From an uncultured Acidobacteriota bacterium (GTDB lineage: Bacteria; Acidobacteriota; Terriglobia; Bryobacterales; Bryobacteraceae): a stretch of DNA of 47,673 nucleotides. The stretch's first letter is position 1. The number at the start of each line of letters is the position of its first letter. Below are positions 7,425 to 15,150 of the stretch, piece after piece. The stretch spans positions 1-47,673 of the forward strand of contig CAADGY010000170.1 of NCBI GenBank assembly GCA_900696665.1, given 5' to 3'. Below the pieces are notes generated by a model. The model searched no databases and was not told the origin of the DNA. It worked only from the letters and a program-made list of their open reading frames with translations. The position numbers and the translations under genes are program-made.

Positions 7425-9752
7425 ATGAAGAGCTTACTTTTGTCTCTTGCGGTGGCGGGGTTGTCCTGCCTGCTGACGGCGCCTGCCACAGCCGGTTGTG
7501 TAAGTTTTGGTTCGCCGGATAGTCCGCTCTGTGCTGGTTCCTCGGCGGAATTGGTTTGGCTGAATGCCCCTGCCTCACGGCAGCTTGCACCAATTCAAAA
7601 GCGGTCATGGGATCCGCCTCATTGCTGCTGGGACCCCGCCGTTCTTGACAAGCCGTTCTCGCACGGGACCGCAGTGACCGGCGATTTGGAGTTTGAGTTC
7701 CGCGGAGAGGGCAGACATCTCGTTGAGGTTTTTCTCTACCAGCCGGGTGGAGACCGAAACCGTTTTTTCATCCTGGAAGTAGAGGGACAGGCCGAGGATA
7801 AGCGTGCCACCTATGCGACCCCCCAGTTTAGCCTGGTGGGGTGGGTTGGCAAGGGACAGAAATTCCGCATTCGCTCCGCCGGTGAAAAGTATGTTGTAGC
7901 GGCTGTCCGGTGGACGCCCGCGGATACTTTCGAGCGAGTGCACATTCCAAGGCTCGTGAAACGTGGCCGCGTGCTGTTGGCGAGTCCTTTTCTGCCGGAC
8001 GGCACAAGACGGCTTCCCTACTTCGTGGAGCAGGTGTTCACCCGGCTGCATCGCAGCAGCAACCGGGATGTGAGTCGCGAAGGCTTACTGGGAGAGATGC
8101 GTTTGGTTTACTGGCGGCTGGCCGAGGCCGCCCAGGAAAGCGACTTCATTCTTCTGTCCGAACTGTTGGCCAAAGGTCTGAAACAAATGCCGGAGGACAC
8201 GCTTTTCCGGCAAATGGCTTCCGGAGCTTGCCGCGGTCAGAATCAGCCGCGCATGGCGGAGCGGATTCCAGCGATGTTCCCCTGCGAGCAGGTGAACCCT
8301 GTTCCATGGGCGGTAGATTTACCGCCTATGCCCCCCGGCGCTCCTGCCTGGGCGGTTGCGCAACGAATGCTCTCTGCGCGCCTGGAGAAATTGACCACAT
8401 GGTGGGTTGAAAAACGCCAGCGGGAGAACGGAGAACTCGGCGGAGGCTGGGGCGATGACGTCGAGATCCTGCGAAGTTGGGGGCCCCAAGCATTGGGCTT
8501 TGGCTCGCAAGTCGCCGCGCATGGGCTGCGGAAGCTAGCGGAAGGCTTGTGGCGCAACGGCAACATCGTCGATGGCTACGCGAAAAAGATCTCCGATTCC
8601 GAACACTCGGCGGAGGATATCGCGGATACGCAGCCTCTATTGGCGGCCACGTTTCCGGAGGATCCGGAAATTATCGCACGCCTGAAACAGACAACCGCGT
8701 GTTCCGAAAACTGGCTGATTCGTCAGCCGGACGGTTTTTGGCGTTTCCGCGGTTCCTGGTTCAACTGTTCTGAATTCAGCCCGAATCCGGATCATGCAAT
8801 CGACGTTCACTACAACGTCCGTGCGATGGGCCCGGCTCTCTGGTATGCTTCTTTGACCCGCGATCCGGCTGTCATTGAACGGGTGGTGCGGTGGGCGGAG
8901 AGTTGGCTTCGCGCACTTCGCTCGACGGACCACGGCAAGCCGGCGGGAGTGATTCCTCCCGTGCTGATTTCCTCCAACGGCTCTTATCTGGTCCGGTCGC
9001 AACACTGGGATAAGCCCAACGCGTTCTGGGACTATTTCCACTGGTCGGGATATTCGCAAGAAGGTCTCACCAACCTTCTGTTGGCCGTGTACGATCTTAC
9101 CGGCGAGAAGAAATGGCTGGATGCGGTAGGCGAGACTTTCCAGGTCTTGGAGCACTGCGGGACCTTTCCGCGAATCTGCTCAGAGATCCGGCAGCGGCCG
9201 GAGGCTTTCTATGAGTGGCGGCGGTTGACAGGTTCGGCTCGCTACGACGCTCAGTTCCCCAACCTGCCGGACACCGATGCGACGCGCGCCCTGGCGCTGA
9301 TGGAAGGCGAGGCACAAAAAGCCGTGGAACGCATCGGCTACAACTTTGACCTATACACATCCGAGCCCATGTGGACGGATCGCATTCCGTACGGCCTGCT
9401 ATCGGCCGAGTACAAGTCGTACCTCTTTGGAGGCGATGCGCCTCGCGGTGAACGCTACCCGACATTTGCTGTTACCTGGCCTGCTACAAAAGCGAGTTTC
9501 GCGAGAGCGGTTCTGAATACGACCGGGACCAGTGCGGAATTGAGGCTCTACAGCTTCGAACCGCAGACTGTGCATATACCGGTGCGGCTCTGGCGCCTTC
9601 AACGCGGCAAGTACGAATGGGAAAGCAGTTCCGTCGGGCGAGAGCCGTCCATGCGGCGTGAGTTCGAATTCAACCGGAGCGCACAAAAGCTCGAACTCCT
9701 GCTGCCACCGCAGGAGGAAGTGACAATAAGGATCAAGAGGATATCGGATTGA
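7425..9752 (+). CDS. Large exported protein of unknown function (possible alpha/alpha-toroid fold)
   Basis: A 775-aa protein. ATG 7425 gives a clean signal peptide (MKSLLLSL..., cleavage near ATA/GC); a TTG at 7416 overlapping the previous stop is possible but less likely. I do not recognise a named family. The first 160 residues look like beta-sheet (FEFRGEGRHLVEVFLYQPGG). The middle (about 370-640) is rich in long helices with aromatic and acidic residues, such as WDYFHWSGYSQEGL and LTGEKKWLDAVGETFQV, reminiscent of six-hairpin glycosidases and lyases. The last 120 residues look like a beta-sandwich. It lies 5 bases after the Oar receptor, so it probably acts with it on an imported or surface carbohydrate. 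This functional link is inference. Confidence 0.6.
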   Translation: MKSLLLSLAVAGLSCLLTAPATAGCVSFGSPDSPLCAGSSAELVWLNAPASRQLAPIQKRSWDPPHCCWDPAVLDKPFSHGTAVTGDLEFEFRGEGRHLVEVFLYQPGGDRNRFFILEVEGQAEDKRATYATPQFSLVGWVGKGQKFRIRSAGEKYVVAAVRWTPADTFERVHIPRLVKRGRVLLASPFLPDGTRRLPYFVEQVFTRLHRSSNRDVSREGLLGEMRLVYWRLAEAAQESDFILLSELLAKGLKQMPEDTLFRQMASGACRGQNQPRMAERIPAMFPCEQVNPVPWAVDLPPMPPGAPAWAVAQRMLSARLEKLTTWWVEKRQRENGELGGGWGDDVEILRSWGPQALGFGSQVAAHGLRKLAEGLWRNGNIVDGYAKKISDSEHSAEDIADTQPLLAATFPEDPEIIARLKQTTACSENWLIRQPDGFWRFRGSWFNCSEFSPNPDHAIDVHYNVRAMGPALWYASLTRDPAVIERVVRWAESWLRALRSTDHGKPAGVIPPVLISSNGSYLVRSQHWDKPNAFWDYFHWSGYSQEGLTNLLLAVYDLTGEKKWLDAVGETFQVLEHCGTFPRICSEIRQRPEAFYEWRRLTGSARYDAQFPNLPDTDATRALALMEGEAQKAVERIGYNFDLYTSEPMWTDRIPYGLLSAEYKSYLFGGDAPRGERYPTFAVTWPATKASFARAVLNTTGTSAELRLYSFEPQTVHIPVRLWRLQRGKYEWESSSVGREPSMRREFEFNRSAQKLELLLPPQEEVTIRIKRISD

Positions 9753-9754
9753 AC

Positions 9755-10423
9755 TCAGAGTCCTTTGCCGAGCGTCTCTGACTGGGCTTGCCGGATGTCT
9801 TCAAGCAGGGCTTCGCGCACGGCGCTGGGAGTTCTCCGCCGCAACGCCGCCACAACGGGCTCGTGGAGCATTTGGCCGTGACCTTGCGGCAGGCGGCTCC
9901 AACGCAATTCGATGTACATCAGGCGCTGTGTTTTCTCGAGTACCTCGACGAGCAGCCTCTCCAACTCGCGGTTGCGGGTCATTCTGGCGAGTTTCAGATG
10001 GAAATCCGAATTGAGGCGGACGAAATCCAGGGAGTCCACACCTTTCTTGAGCTTGACCGCCGCCTGCCTGGTTGAATCCTCCAGCTCGTTGATTTCGGAG
10101 TCTGTTCCACGAATCGTGGCGAGCTCGGCAATTGCGCCCTCCAGGATGAGACGTAGCTCAAACAGGTCACGCACTGCATGGAAGCTTAACTCCGGCACCA
10201 GGTAGCCGCGGCGCGGCACGACTTCAAGAAGCCCTTCGTGGTGAAGTCTGTTGCAAGCCTCGCGAAATGGAGTCCGGCCGATTCGATAACGGCGCATGAT
10301 CTCGCGCTCAGACAGAAAGACGCCTTCGTGGATCTCACCTTGCAGGATGGCATCTTTCAGAGCCGTGTAAGCTCTTTCTGTCTGAGTAGGATTTCGCGGC
10401 GTCAGTGGCTTTTTCTCGTTCAC
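9755..10423 (-). CDS. GntR-family transcriptional regulator, FCD subfamily
   Basis: A 222-aa protein starting at GTG 10423. It has an N-terminal winged helix-turn-helix (about residues 12-78; TERAYTALKDAILQGEI, then SEREIMRRYRIGRTPFREA) and a C-terminal all-helical FCD ligand-binding domain (about 88-215) with an NSDFHLKLA motif and a late LHEPVV histidine that usually bind a metal ion. FadR/FCD regulators usually sense organic or sugar acids and repress nearby catabolic genes. This one faces away from the amidohydrolase/esterase unit starting at 10482, only 58 bases off, so it probably controls that unit and possibly the rest of the island to 20 kb. It is convergent with the 7425 gene, with a 2-base gap. 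Confidence 0.88.
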   Translation of the reverse strand: MNEKKPLTPRNPTQTERAYTALKDAILQGEIHEGVFLSEREIMRRYRIGRTPFREACNRLHHEGLLEVVPRRGYLVPELSFHAVRDLFELRLILEGAIAELATIRGTDSEINELEDSTRQAAVKLKKGVDSLDFVRLNSDFHLKLARMTRNRELERLLVEVLEKTQRLMYIELRWSRLPQGHGQMLHEPVVAALRRRTPSAVREALLEDIRQAQSETLGKGL

Positions 10424-10481
10424 GCCGGATAGTGTAGCCTAAACCGCAACGACATAGTAGGTTCAGCCTGTTCGACGTAAA

Positions 10482-11345
10482 ATGTATTCTGTGTCCACAT
10501 TGAGCCGGAGGGAGTTGATCGCGACGCCCTTGGCGCTTGCCCAAGGCGCCCAACCGAAACCGTCCATTTGGGATGTGCACTGCCACCTCATTTCGGGAGA
10601 AGGATCTACACCGGAAGAACGGATGGCTTATCTGATCCGGTTTATGGACCGCCTGGGAATTGAGCGTGTAATGCTCTCGCTCGGCTACCCACTGCTTGCC
10701 GATCCATCTCCAGAGCAGCTTCGGGAGTTGAACGGCCAGGTGCTGAAGGCAATCGCCCGCTACCCGGACCGCGCGTTTGGCTTTGTGTATCTCAATCCGA
10801 ACCATCTCGCGTTCAGTCTCGAGGAGTTTGACCGGTGTGTGCGGGACGGCCCGATGGTGGGGGTGAAGCTGTGGGTCGCGAAGCGCTGCAACGCGCCCGA
10901 ACTCGACTCCATTGTCGAACGGGCAGCGGCCATACAGGCGCCCATTCTGCAACACACCTGGTTCAAACTGAAGGGCAACCTGCCGGGCGAATCGACGCCA
11001 AACGATCTCGCCGAATTGGCCATGCGGCATCCGAAAGCGGTATTGATCGATGCGCACACGGGCGGAGATTGGGAACGTGGGATTCGCGCTATCCGGCCGG
11101 TGAAGAACATTGCGACGTGTGTCGCCGGCTTCGACCCGACAGCCGGCGTTGTGGAAATGGCGGTCAGAGAACTCGGAGCGGAGCGAGTGATGTTCGGAAG
11201 TGATGCCGCCGGGCGGAGTTTCGCCTCGCAACTCGGCAAGGTGATGGGAGCCGGGATTCCGGAAAGTTCCCGCCGCCTCGTTTTGAGAGAAAACCTGCGC
11301 CGTGTACTGGCGCCGATTCTGCGTGCGAAGGGAGTGCGAGCGTGA
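10482..11345 (+). CDS. Amidohydrolase family 2 (TIM-barrel metal hydrolase)
   Basis: A 287-aa protein. The metal-binding motif His33-x-His35 (WDVHCH) is near the N-terminus, a further His occurs in LQHTW and in IDAHTGG, and the last catalytic Asp is at about residue 241 in MFGSDAAG. This set is typical of PF04909 enzymes (2-pyrone-4,6-dicarboxylate lactonase, ACMS decarboxylase, sugar lactonases). The first 24 residues contain SRRELIATPLALAQ, which may be a short twin-arginine-like export leader. The stop overlaps the GTG start of the next amidohydrolase by 4 bases (GTGA), so the two are translated together. The substrate is not readable; a lactone or a decarboxylatable acid is most likely. 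Confidence 0.8.
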   Translation: MYSVSTLSRRELIATPLALAQGAQPKPSIWDVHCHLISGEGSTPEERMAYLIRFMDRLGIERVMLSLGYPLLADPSPEQLRELNGQVLKAIARYPDRAFGFVYLNPNHLAFSLEEFDRCVRDGPMVGVKLWVAKRCNAPELDSIVERAAAIQAPILQHTWFKLKGNLPGESTPNDLAELAMRHPKAVLIDAHTGGDWERGIRAIRPVKNIATCVAGFDPTAGVVEMAVRELGAERVMFGSDAAGRSFASQLGKVMGAGIPESSRRLVLRENLRRVLAPILRAKGVRA

Positions 11346-12112
11346 TTACGGACGTCAATGTGAATCTGTCGCGCTGGCCTTTTCGCCGCCTGCCGGGCGA
11401 CGAGCCGCTTGCACTTGCCACCAAGCTGGGGAAGATGAAGGTTACCCAGGCCTGGGCCGGCAGCTTCGATGGGATATTCCACAAGGATCTTGCCGGCGTC
11501 AACGCCCGGCTCGCCGCCGACTGCCGCCAATTCGGCGCCGGGCTGCTGCTGCCCTTTGGCTCGGTGAACCCCAAGCTGCCGGACTGGCGGGAAGACCTGC
11601 GCCGCTGTGTGGAAGATCACAAGATGTCCGGCATACGGCTGCATCCCAACTATCACGGATATACGCTCGATAATCCGGAGTTTCATGAGTTGTTGCAGTT
11701 GGCAGCCGCTCGGAAACTGGTGGTGCAGCTTGCCTTGTGCATGGAAGACGAGCGCACGCAGCACCCCTTGATGCCAGTGCCGCCGGTCGACATTGGGCCG
11801 TTGGCGAACGCAGTCGCCCGGGAACGTCAGTTGAAGCTGGTGATTTTGAACTCGTATCCGCAACTGCCGCTCGAGAGATTGCGGGCGCTGAGTTCCGCGG
11901 GGCAGGTTTACTTCGACCTCTCCATGGTGGAGCAAGTGCGTGGCGTGGCGCGTCCCGGCGAATACGCCTCCCCCGACCGTGTCCTCTTCGGCTCGAACTA
12001 CCCTGTCTTCGTTTTCGAATCGGCATTGCGGAAGATGCAGGAAGCGGAGCTAACGGAAACGCAGCGGGCGGCGATCCTAGAAGGTCATGCACGCCGCCTG
12101 CTGGCACGATGA
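11342..12112 (+). CDS. Amidohydrolase-fold protein with degenerate metal site
   Basis: A 256-aa protein with GTG start overlapping the preceding stop (GTGA). The overall pattern is amidohydrolase family 2: a first strand running into SRWPFRRL, an IRLHPNYHGY block near residue 100, LVVQLALCMEDERTQHP near 125, and a C-terminal VLFGSNYPVF. The expected N-terminal HxH is Asn6-Val-Asn8, and the expected GSD aspartate is Asn219. Two key ligand positions are therefore lost, and a standard binuclear or mononuclear hydrolase reaction looks unlikely. It may be a partner subunit of the intact enzyme before it, or may use another chemistry. Its stop overlaps the next ATG (ATGA), which ties three genes into one operon. 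Confidence 0.72.
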   Translation: MITDVNVNLSRWPFRRLPGDEPLALATKLGKMKVTQAWAGSFDGIFHKDLAGVNARLAADCRQFGAGLLLPFGSVNPKLPDWREDLRRCVEDHKMSGIRLHPNYHGYTLDNPEFHELLQLAAARKLVVQLALCMEDERTQHPLMPVPPVDIGPLANAVARERQLKLVILNSYPQLPLERLRALSSAGQVYFDLSMVEQVRGVARPGEYASPDRVLFGSNYPVFVFESALRKMQEAELTETQRAAILEGHARRLLAR

Positions 12113-14088
12113 TGCGGTTTACGAGACTCACGCTATTGTGCACAGCCACGCTTTCCACTGCCTTCGCCCAGGACCCTCTGCTCGCATGGATGAATCGCAT
12201 CGCACAGGAGCAACTTGCGAAAAGGGATGCCGCCGTCGCGAAGATTCAGACGCCGGCTGGCGCTGAACAGCGGCGGCAATGGATTCGCTCGACGCTGCTC
12301 GACATCCTCGGCGGCTTACCGGAATATCGCGGACCGTTGAACGCGCGGGTCCTGGGCCGCCTCGAAAACCCGCACTACACCATCGAAAAAGTCATCTTCG
12401 AGAGCCTGCCGAAATACTATGTGACGGCCAACTTGTACCGCCCGAATCGGGCGGGCCGCTATCCGGCGGTACTCATGTCCGCGGGGCATACAACGCTCGG
12501 GAAAACCGAGAACCACATTATGTCGGCGCATCTGGCGGCGAAGGGTTTTGTGGCGCTGGCTTATGATCCGGTTGGTTTGGGAGAACGCGTGCAATCCTAT
12601 GACCGGAATGCGCGCAAGAGAACCGCGGGCTGCTGCGCAGACGAGCACCTGCACGCCGGGGCGCAGAGCCTGCTGATCGGTGAGAGTGTCGCCCGGTATT
12701 TTATTCATGACGCGATGCGGGGCATCGACTACCTGGTGAGCCGGCCCGAGGTGGACCCTGATCGTATTGGCGCTGCCGGTTGCTCGGGCGGCGGGTGTGT
12801 CACCACTTACGTCGCGGCGCTCGACTCTCGCGTCAAGGCGGCCGCTCCGGCGTGTTTCCTCAACAGTCTCCGCGTGCTCTTCGCAGGCCGATTCCCGGAT
12901 TCGGAAATGAGCTTGCCGAGGTTTCTTGCATCCGGGTTGGACCATGCGGATTTCCTCGCGGTATCGAACCGAATACCCTGGCTCATTCTGGCGACAGAAG
13001 AAGACTTCTTTACCCCTGCCGGTGTTCTGCCGGTTTACGAAGAGGCGCGGCGATGGTATCGGCTTTTCGGCGCCGAAGACAAGATGCAGATGTTCATGGG
13101 TCCGGGAAAGCACGGTACGCCTCTTGAAACACGCGAGAAGTTGTATGCATTTATGATTCGTTGGCTGCAACCGGGAAGTAGTGCCGGTTATCGCGAAAGG
13201 AATATCACGTTGTACCCGGACCAGGAGTTGCAGGTAACCCAAGCTGGCCAGGTGGAGTTCGAGGAGGGCAGCCGTTGGCTCTACCAGGTGATCCGAGACC
13301 GCTTTCATTTACGCAAACGTCCACGCGGCATTCCACAGCTTCTGGCTGAACTGCGACGGCTGGGTATCCTCTCCGAAGGCCAGCCGCCGGCGTTCACTAT
13401 GACGGAACAGAAACCGGATCGCCTACGGCTGGCCTTGGAGAGCGAGCCTGGTATCGAGATCGGAGCAACGCTTTATCTCCCGCGCTCGGAAGGGCGCAAA
13501 CCGGCGCTGCTGCTGGTGAAGGATACCGCCACCGTGCAGCTTGCCGAAACAGCGTCTGCAAGGGGAAATGTGGTGTTGGAGTTGGAGCCTCGCGACTCGC
13601 CGGCCGCAAACGACAACCGCCCGTTTCTGGGGAACTGGCTGACCAACAAACGCGCGGATTCAATTGGCCGCAATCTGCCGTCGATGAGAGCCCACGACAT
13701 TCTGCGTGGCGTGGACTACCTGCACGCACGTAACGACGTGGACCGCACACGAATTCGTGCGGCGGCACGCAACGTCGAGGGTGTCTGGCTGCTGCTAGCA
13801 GCGGTTGCGGACCCGCGCATTGGGAAGATCTGGCTCGACCGCACACCCCACAGTCTGAGTGCCGCGATGGACGGCCCGATCCATACACGGCTGTTCGATA
13901 GTGTCATTCCGAGGTTCCTGCTGCATTGGGACTTCGAGGACCTGGTAAGCGCGATGGGTAAGCGGCAAGTGATATGGACTGATCCGCAGGACTGGATGCT
14001 GCGCACGCGCCACGGCCTGGGTGCGAGATTCCGCTATCGTGAGCCCGGGCAAACAGAAGAAGCGCTGCTGGAGGAGTTTCTACAGTAG
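12109..14088 (+). CDS. Exported two-domain alpha/beta-hydrolase (acetylxylan-esterase-like)
   Basis: A 659-aa protein; ATG 12109 overlaps the previous stop, with a second ATG at 12112. A signal peptide ends about AFAQ. The first hydrolase domain (about residues 60-360) has an oxyanion-type strand (YPAVLMSAGHTT), the nucleophile elbow GCSGGG with Ser226, an acid at Asp299 (ATEEDFF) and His335 (GPGKHG). It fits esterases of the AXE1/dienelactone type. The C-terminal half (about 440-650) repeats the same layout (ILRGVDYLHARNDVDRTRI matches AMRGIDYLVSRPEVDPDRI), but the nucleophile elbow has become AARNVEG, so that copy is inactive. Probable role: deacylation of a plant or microbial polysaccharide or ester in the periplasm. 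Confidence 0.8.
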   Translation: MMRFTRLTLLCTATLSTAFAQDPLLAWMNRIAQEQLAKRDAAVAKIQTPAGAEQRRQWIRSTLLDILGGLPEYRGPLNARVLGRLENPHYTIEKVIFESLPKYYVTANLYRPNRAGRYPAVLMSAGHTTLGKTENHIMSAHLAAKGFVALAYDPVGLGERVQSYDRNARKRTAGCCADEHLHAGAQSLLIGESVARYFIHDAMRGIDYLVSRPEVDPDRIGAAGCSGGGCVTTYVAALDSRVKAAAPACFLNSLRVLFAGRFPDSEMSLPRFLASGLDHADFLAVSNRIPWLILATEEDFFTPAGVLPVYEEARRWYRLFGAEDKMQMFMGPGKHGTPLETREKLYAFMIRWLQPGSSAGYRERNITLYPDQELQVTQAGQVEFEEGSRWLYQVIRDRFHLRKRPRGIPQLLAELRRLGILSEGQPPAFTMTEQKPDRLRLALESEPGIEIGATLYLPRSEGRKPALLLVKDTATVQLAETASARGNVVLELEPRDSPAANDNRPFLGNWLTNKRADSIGRNLPSMRAHDILRGVDYLHARNDVDRTRIRAAARNVEGVWLLLAAVADPRIGKIWLDRTPHSLSAAMDGPIHTRLFDSVIPRFLLHWDFEDLVSAMGKRQVIWTDPQDWMLRTRHGLGARFRYREPGQTEEALLEEFLQ

Positions 14089-14099
14089 AGCCGGATCGT

Positions 14100-15143
14100 C
14101 TACTTCCGTTGGAAACGCCGGCCCTCCAGCCGGGCCTGTACCCGGGGTTGTTGCAGAACTTCCGGATTGGCGACATAGGGCGGCGGCGTCCCGGATGCCA
14201 CCGCCAGTACATTTCGGCAGGCGGAGATGCTGGTATTACGGATGCACGCTCCGGTCCTTGCGATCAGGTGGGGCGCGACGATTACATTATCGAGTTCGAA
14301 TAGCGGATTGCCGGCTGCCGCCGGTTCGGTTTCGAAAACATCGAGACCCGCGCCGGCAATCTTCTTCCGGCGCAGAGCGTCTATCAGTGCGGCTTCGTCG
14401 ACCACCGCTCCCCGGGCAGTGTTGATCAGGTAGGCCGTCGATTTCATAAAGCCGAGTTCCCGTGCGCCGATCATGTGGCGAGTCTCGTCCGTCAGCGGGC
14501 AATTGATGGTGACGAAATCGCTGTCGCGCAGAACGGTCTCCAGATTGGCGAGTTGTGCTCCGGCCGCTTCCGCTTGGGCAGCAGTCGATCGAGGAGCATA
14601 AGCGAGCAGCCGTTCAAACCCCAGGCTGCCCGCCATGCGAAACATCTCGCGCGCGATGCCTCCGAGGCCGATAGACCCGAGTGTTCGTCCGGCGAGATCA
14701 ACCAGAATCGGCGGATCCTGCCGCCACCGGCCCGAGCGGCACTGGATGTCGAGCGCACGCAAATTCTTGGCAAGTGAAAAGATCAGCGCAAAGATTCCTT
14801 CGGCTACGGGACGGGCAACCGAATCACGCGTCAGAGCCAGAATGACGTCGGCTTCGGTGCATCCGGCGAGGTCGACGCGGTCGAAGCCGACGCCCCAAAG
14901 CGCCAGCACGGACAGTCGCCCGATGCCGCGAAAACTGCTGGCTGGAAACCCGTAGCTATACGAGATGACGCCATCATAGCGGTCAAGCACCGCCGGGTCG
15001 CCGATGCCGCCGGTGTCCGGCATGATCTCGTACTGAACACCGGCGACGGGCTCCAGCACTTTCGCTAATGCGGAAGAGAGGACTCCGTGTGCTTCGGTCT
15101 CGAAGTCCGGTGTAATGCCTACGCGAAATTTGCCGCTGCTCAC
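14100..15143 (-). CDS. D-isomer-specific 2-hydroxyacid dehydrogenase
   Basis: A 347-aa protein (GTG start at 15143). The N-terminal half ends in a catalytic-domain strand (VISYSYGFPA). The Rossmann domain starts at TLGSIGLGGIARE (about residue 155), and the catalytic Arg, Glu and His appear in order as LINTARGAVVDEAAL, AGLDVFETEP and VIVAPHLIA. This is the D-3-phosphoglycerate/glyoxylate reductase family, NAD(P)-dependent oxidation of D-2-hydroxy acids. It is likely the last gene of the minus-strand unit 17490-14100, 7 bases after the shortened Oar gene. With the enolase-superfamily dehydratase in the same unit, it may reduce or oxidise a 2-keto/2-hydroxy acid from sugar-acid breakdown; the substrate is inferred only by class. 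Confidence 0.86.
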   Translation of the reverse strand: MSSGKFRVGITPDFETEAHGVLSSALAKVLEPVAGVQYEIMPDTGGIGDPAVLDRYDGVISYSYGFPASSFRGIGRLSVLALWGVGFDRVDLAGCTEADVILALTRDSVARPVAEGIFALIFSLAKNLRALDIQCRSGRWRQDPPILVDLAGRTLGSIGLGGIAREMFRMAGSLGFERLLAYAPRSTAAQAEAAGAQLANLETVLRDSDFVTINCPLTDETRHMIGARELGFMKSTAYLINTARGAVVDEAALIDALRRKKIAGAGLDVFETEPAAAGNPLFELDNVIVAPHLIARTGACIRNTSISACRNVLAVASGTPPPYVANPEVLQQPRVQARLEGRRFQRK

Positions 15144-15150
15144 CGCGGTC

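Noticed and set aside
11737-12108. Upstream extension of the two-domain esterase frame
   Set aside because: It lies inside the second amidohydrolase; ATG 12109 starts the signal peptide and overlaps the previous stop in the usual ATGA way.
12316-13308. 330-aa minus-strand frame
   Set aside because: Antisense shadow of the esterase catalytic domain with no recognisable motif.
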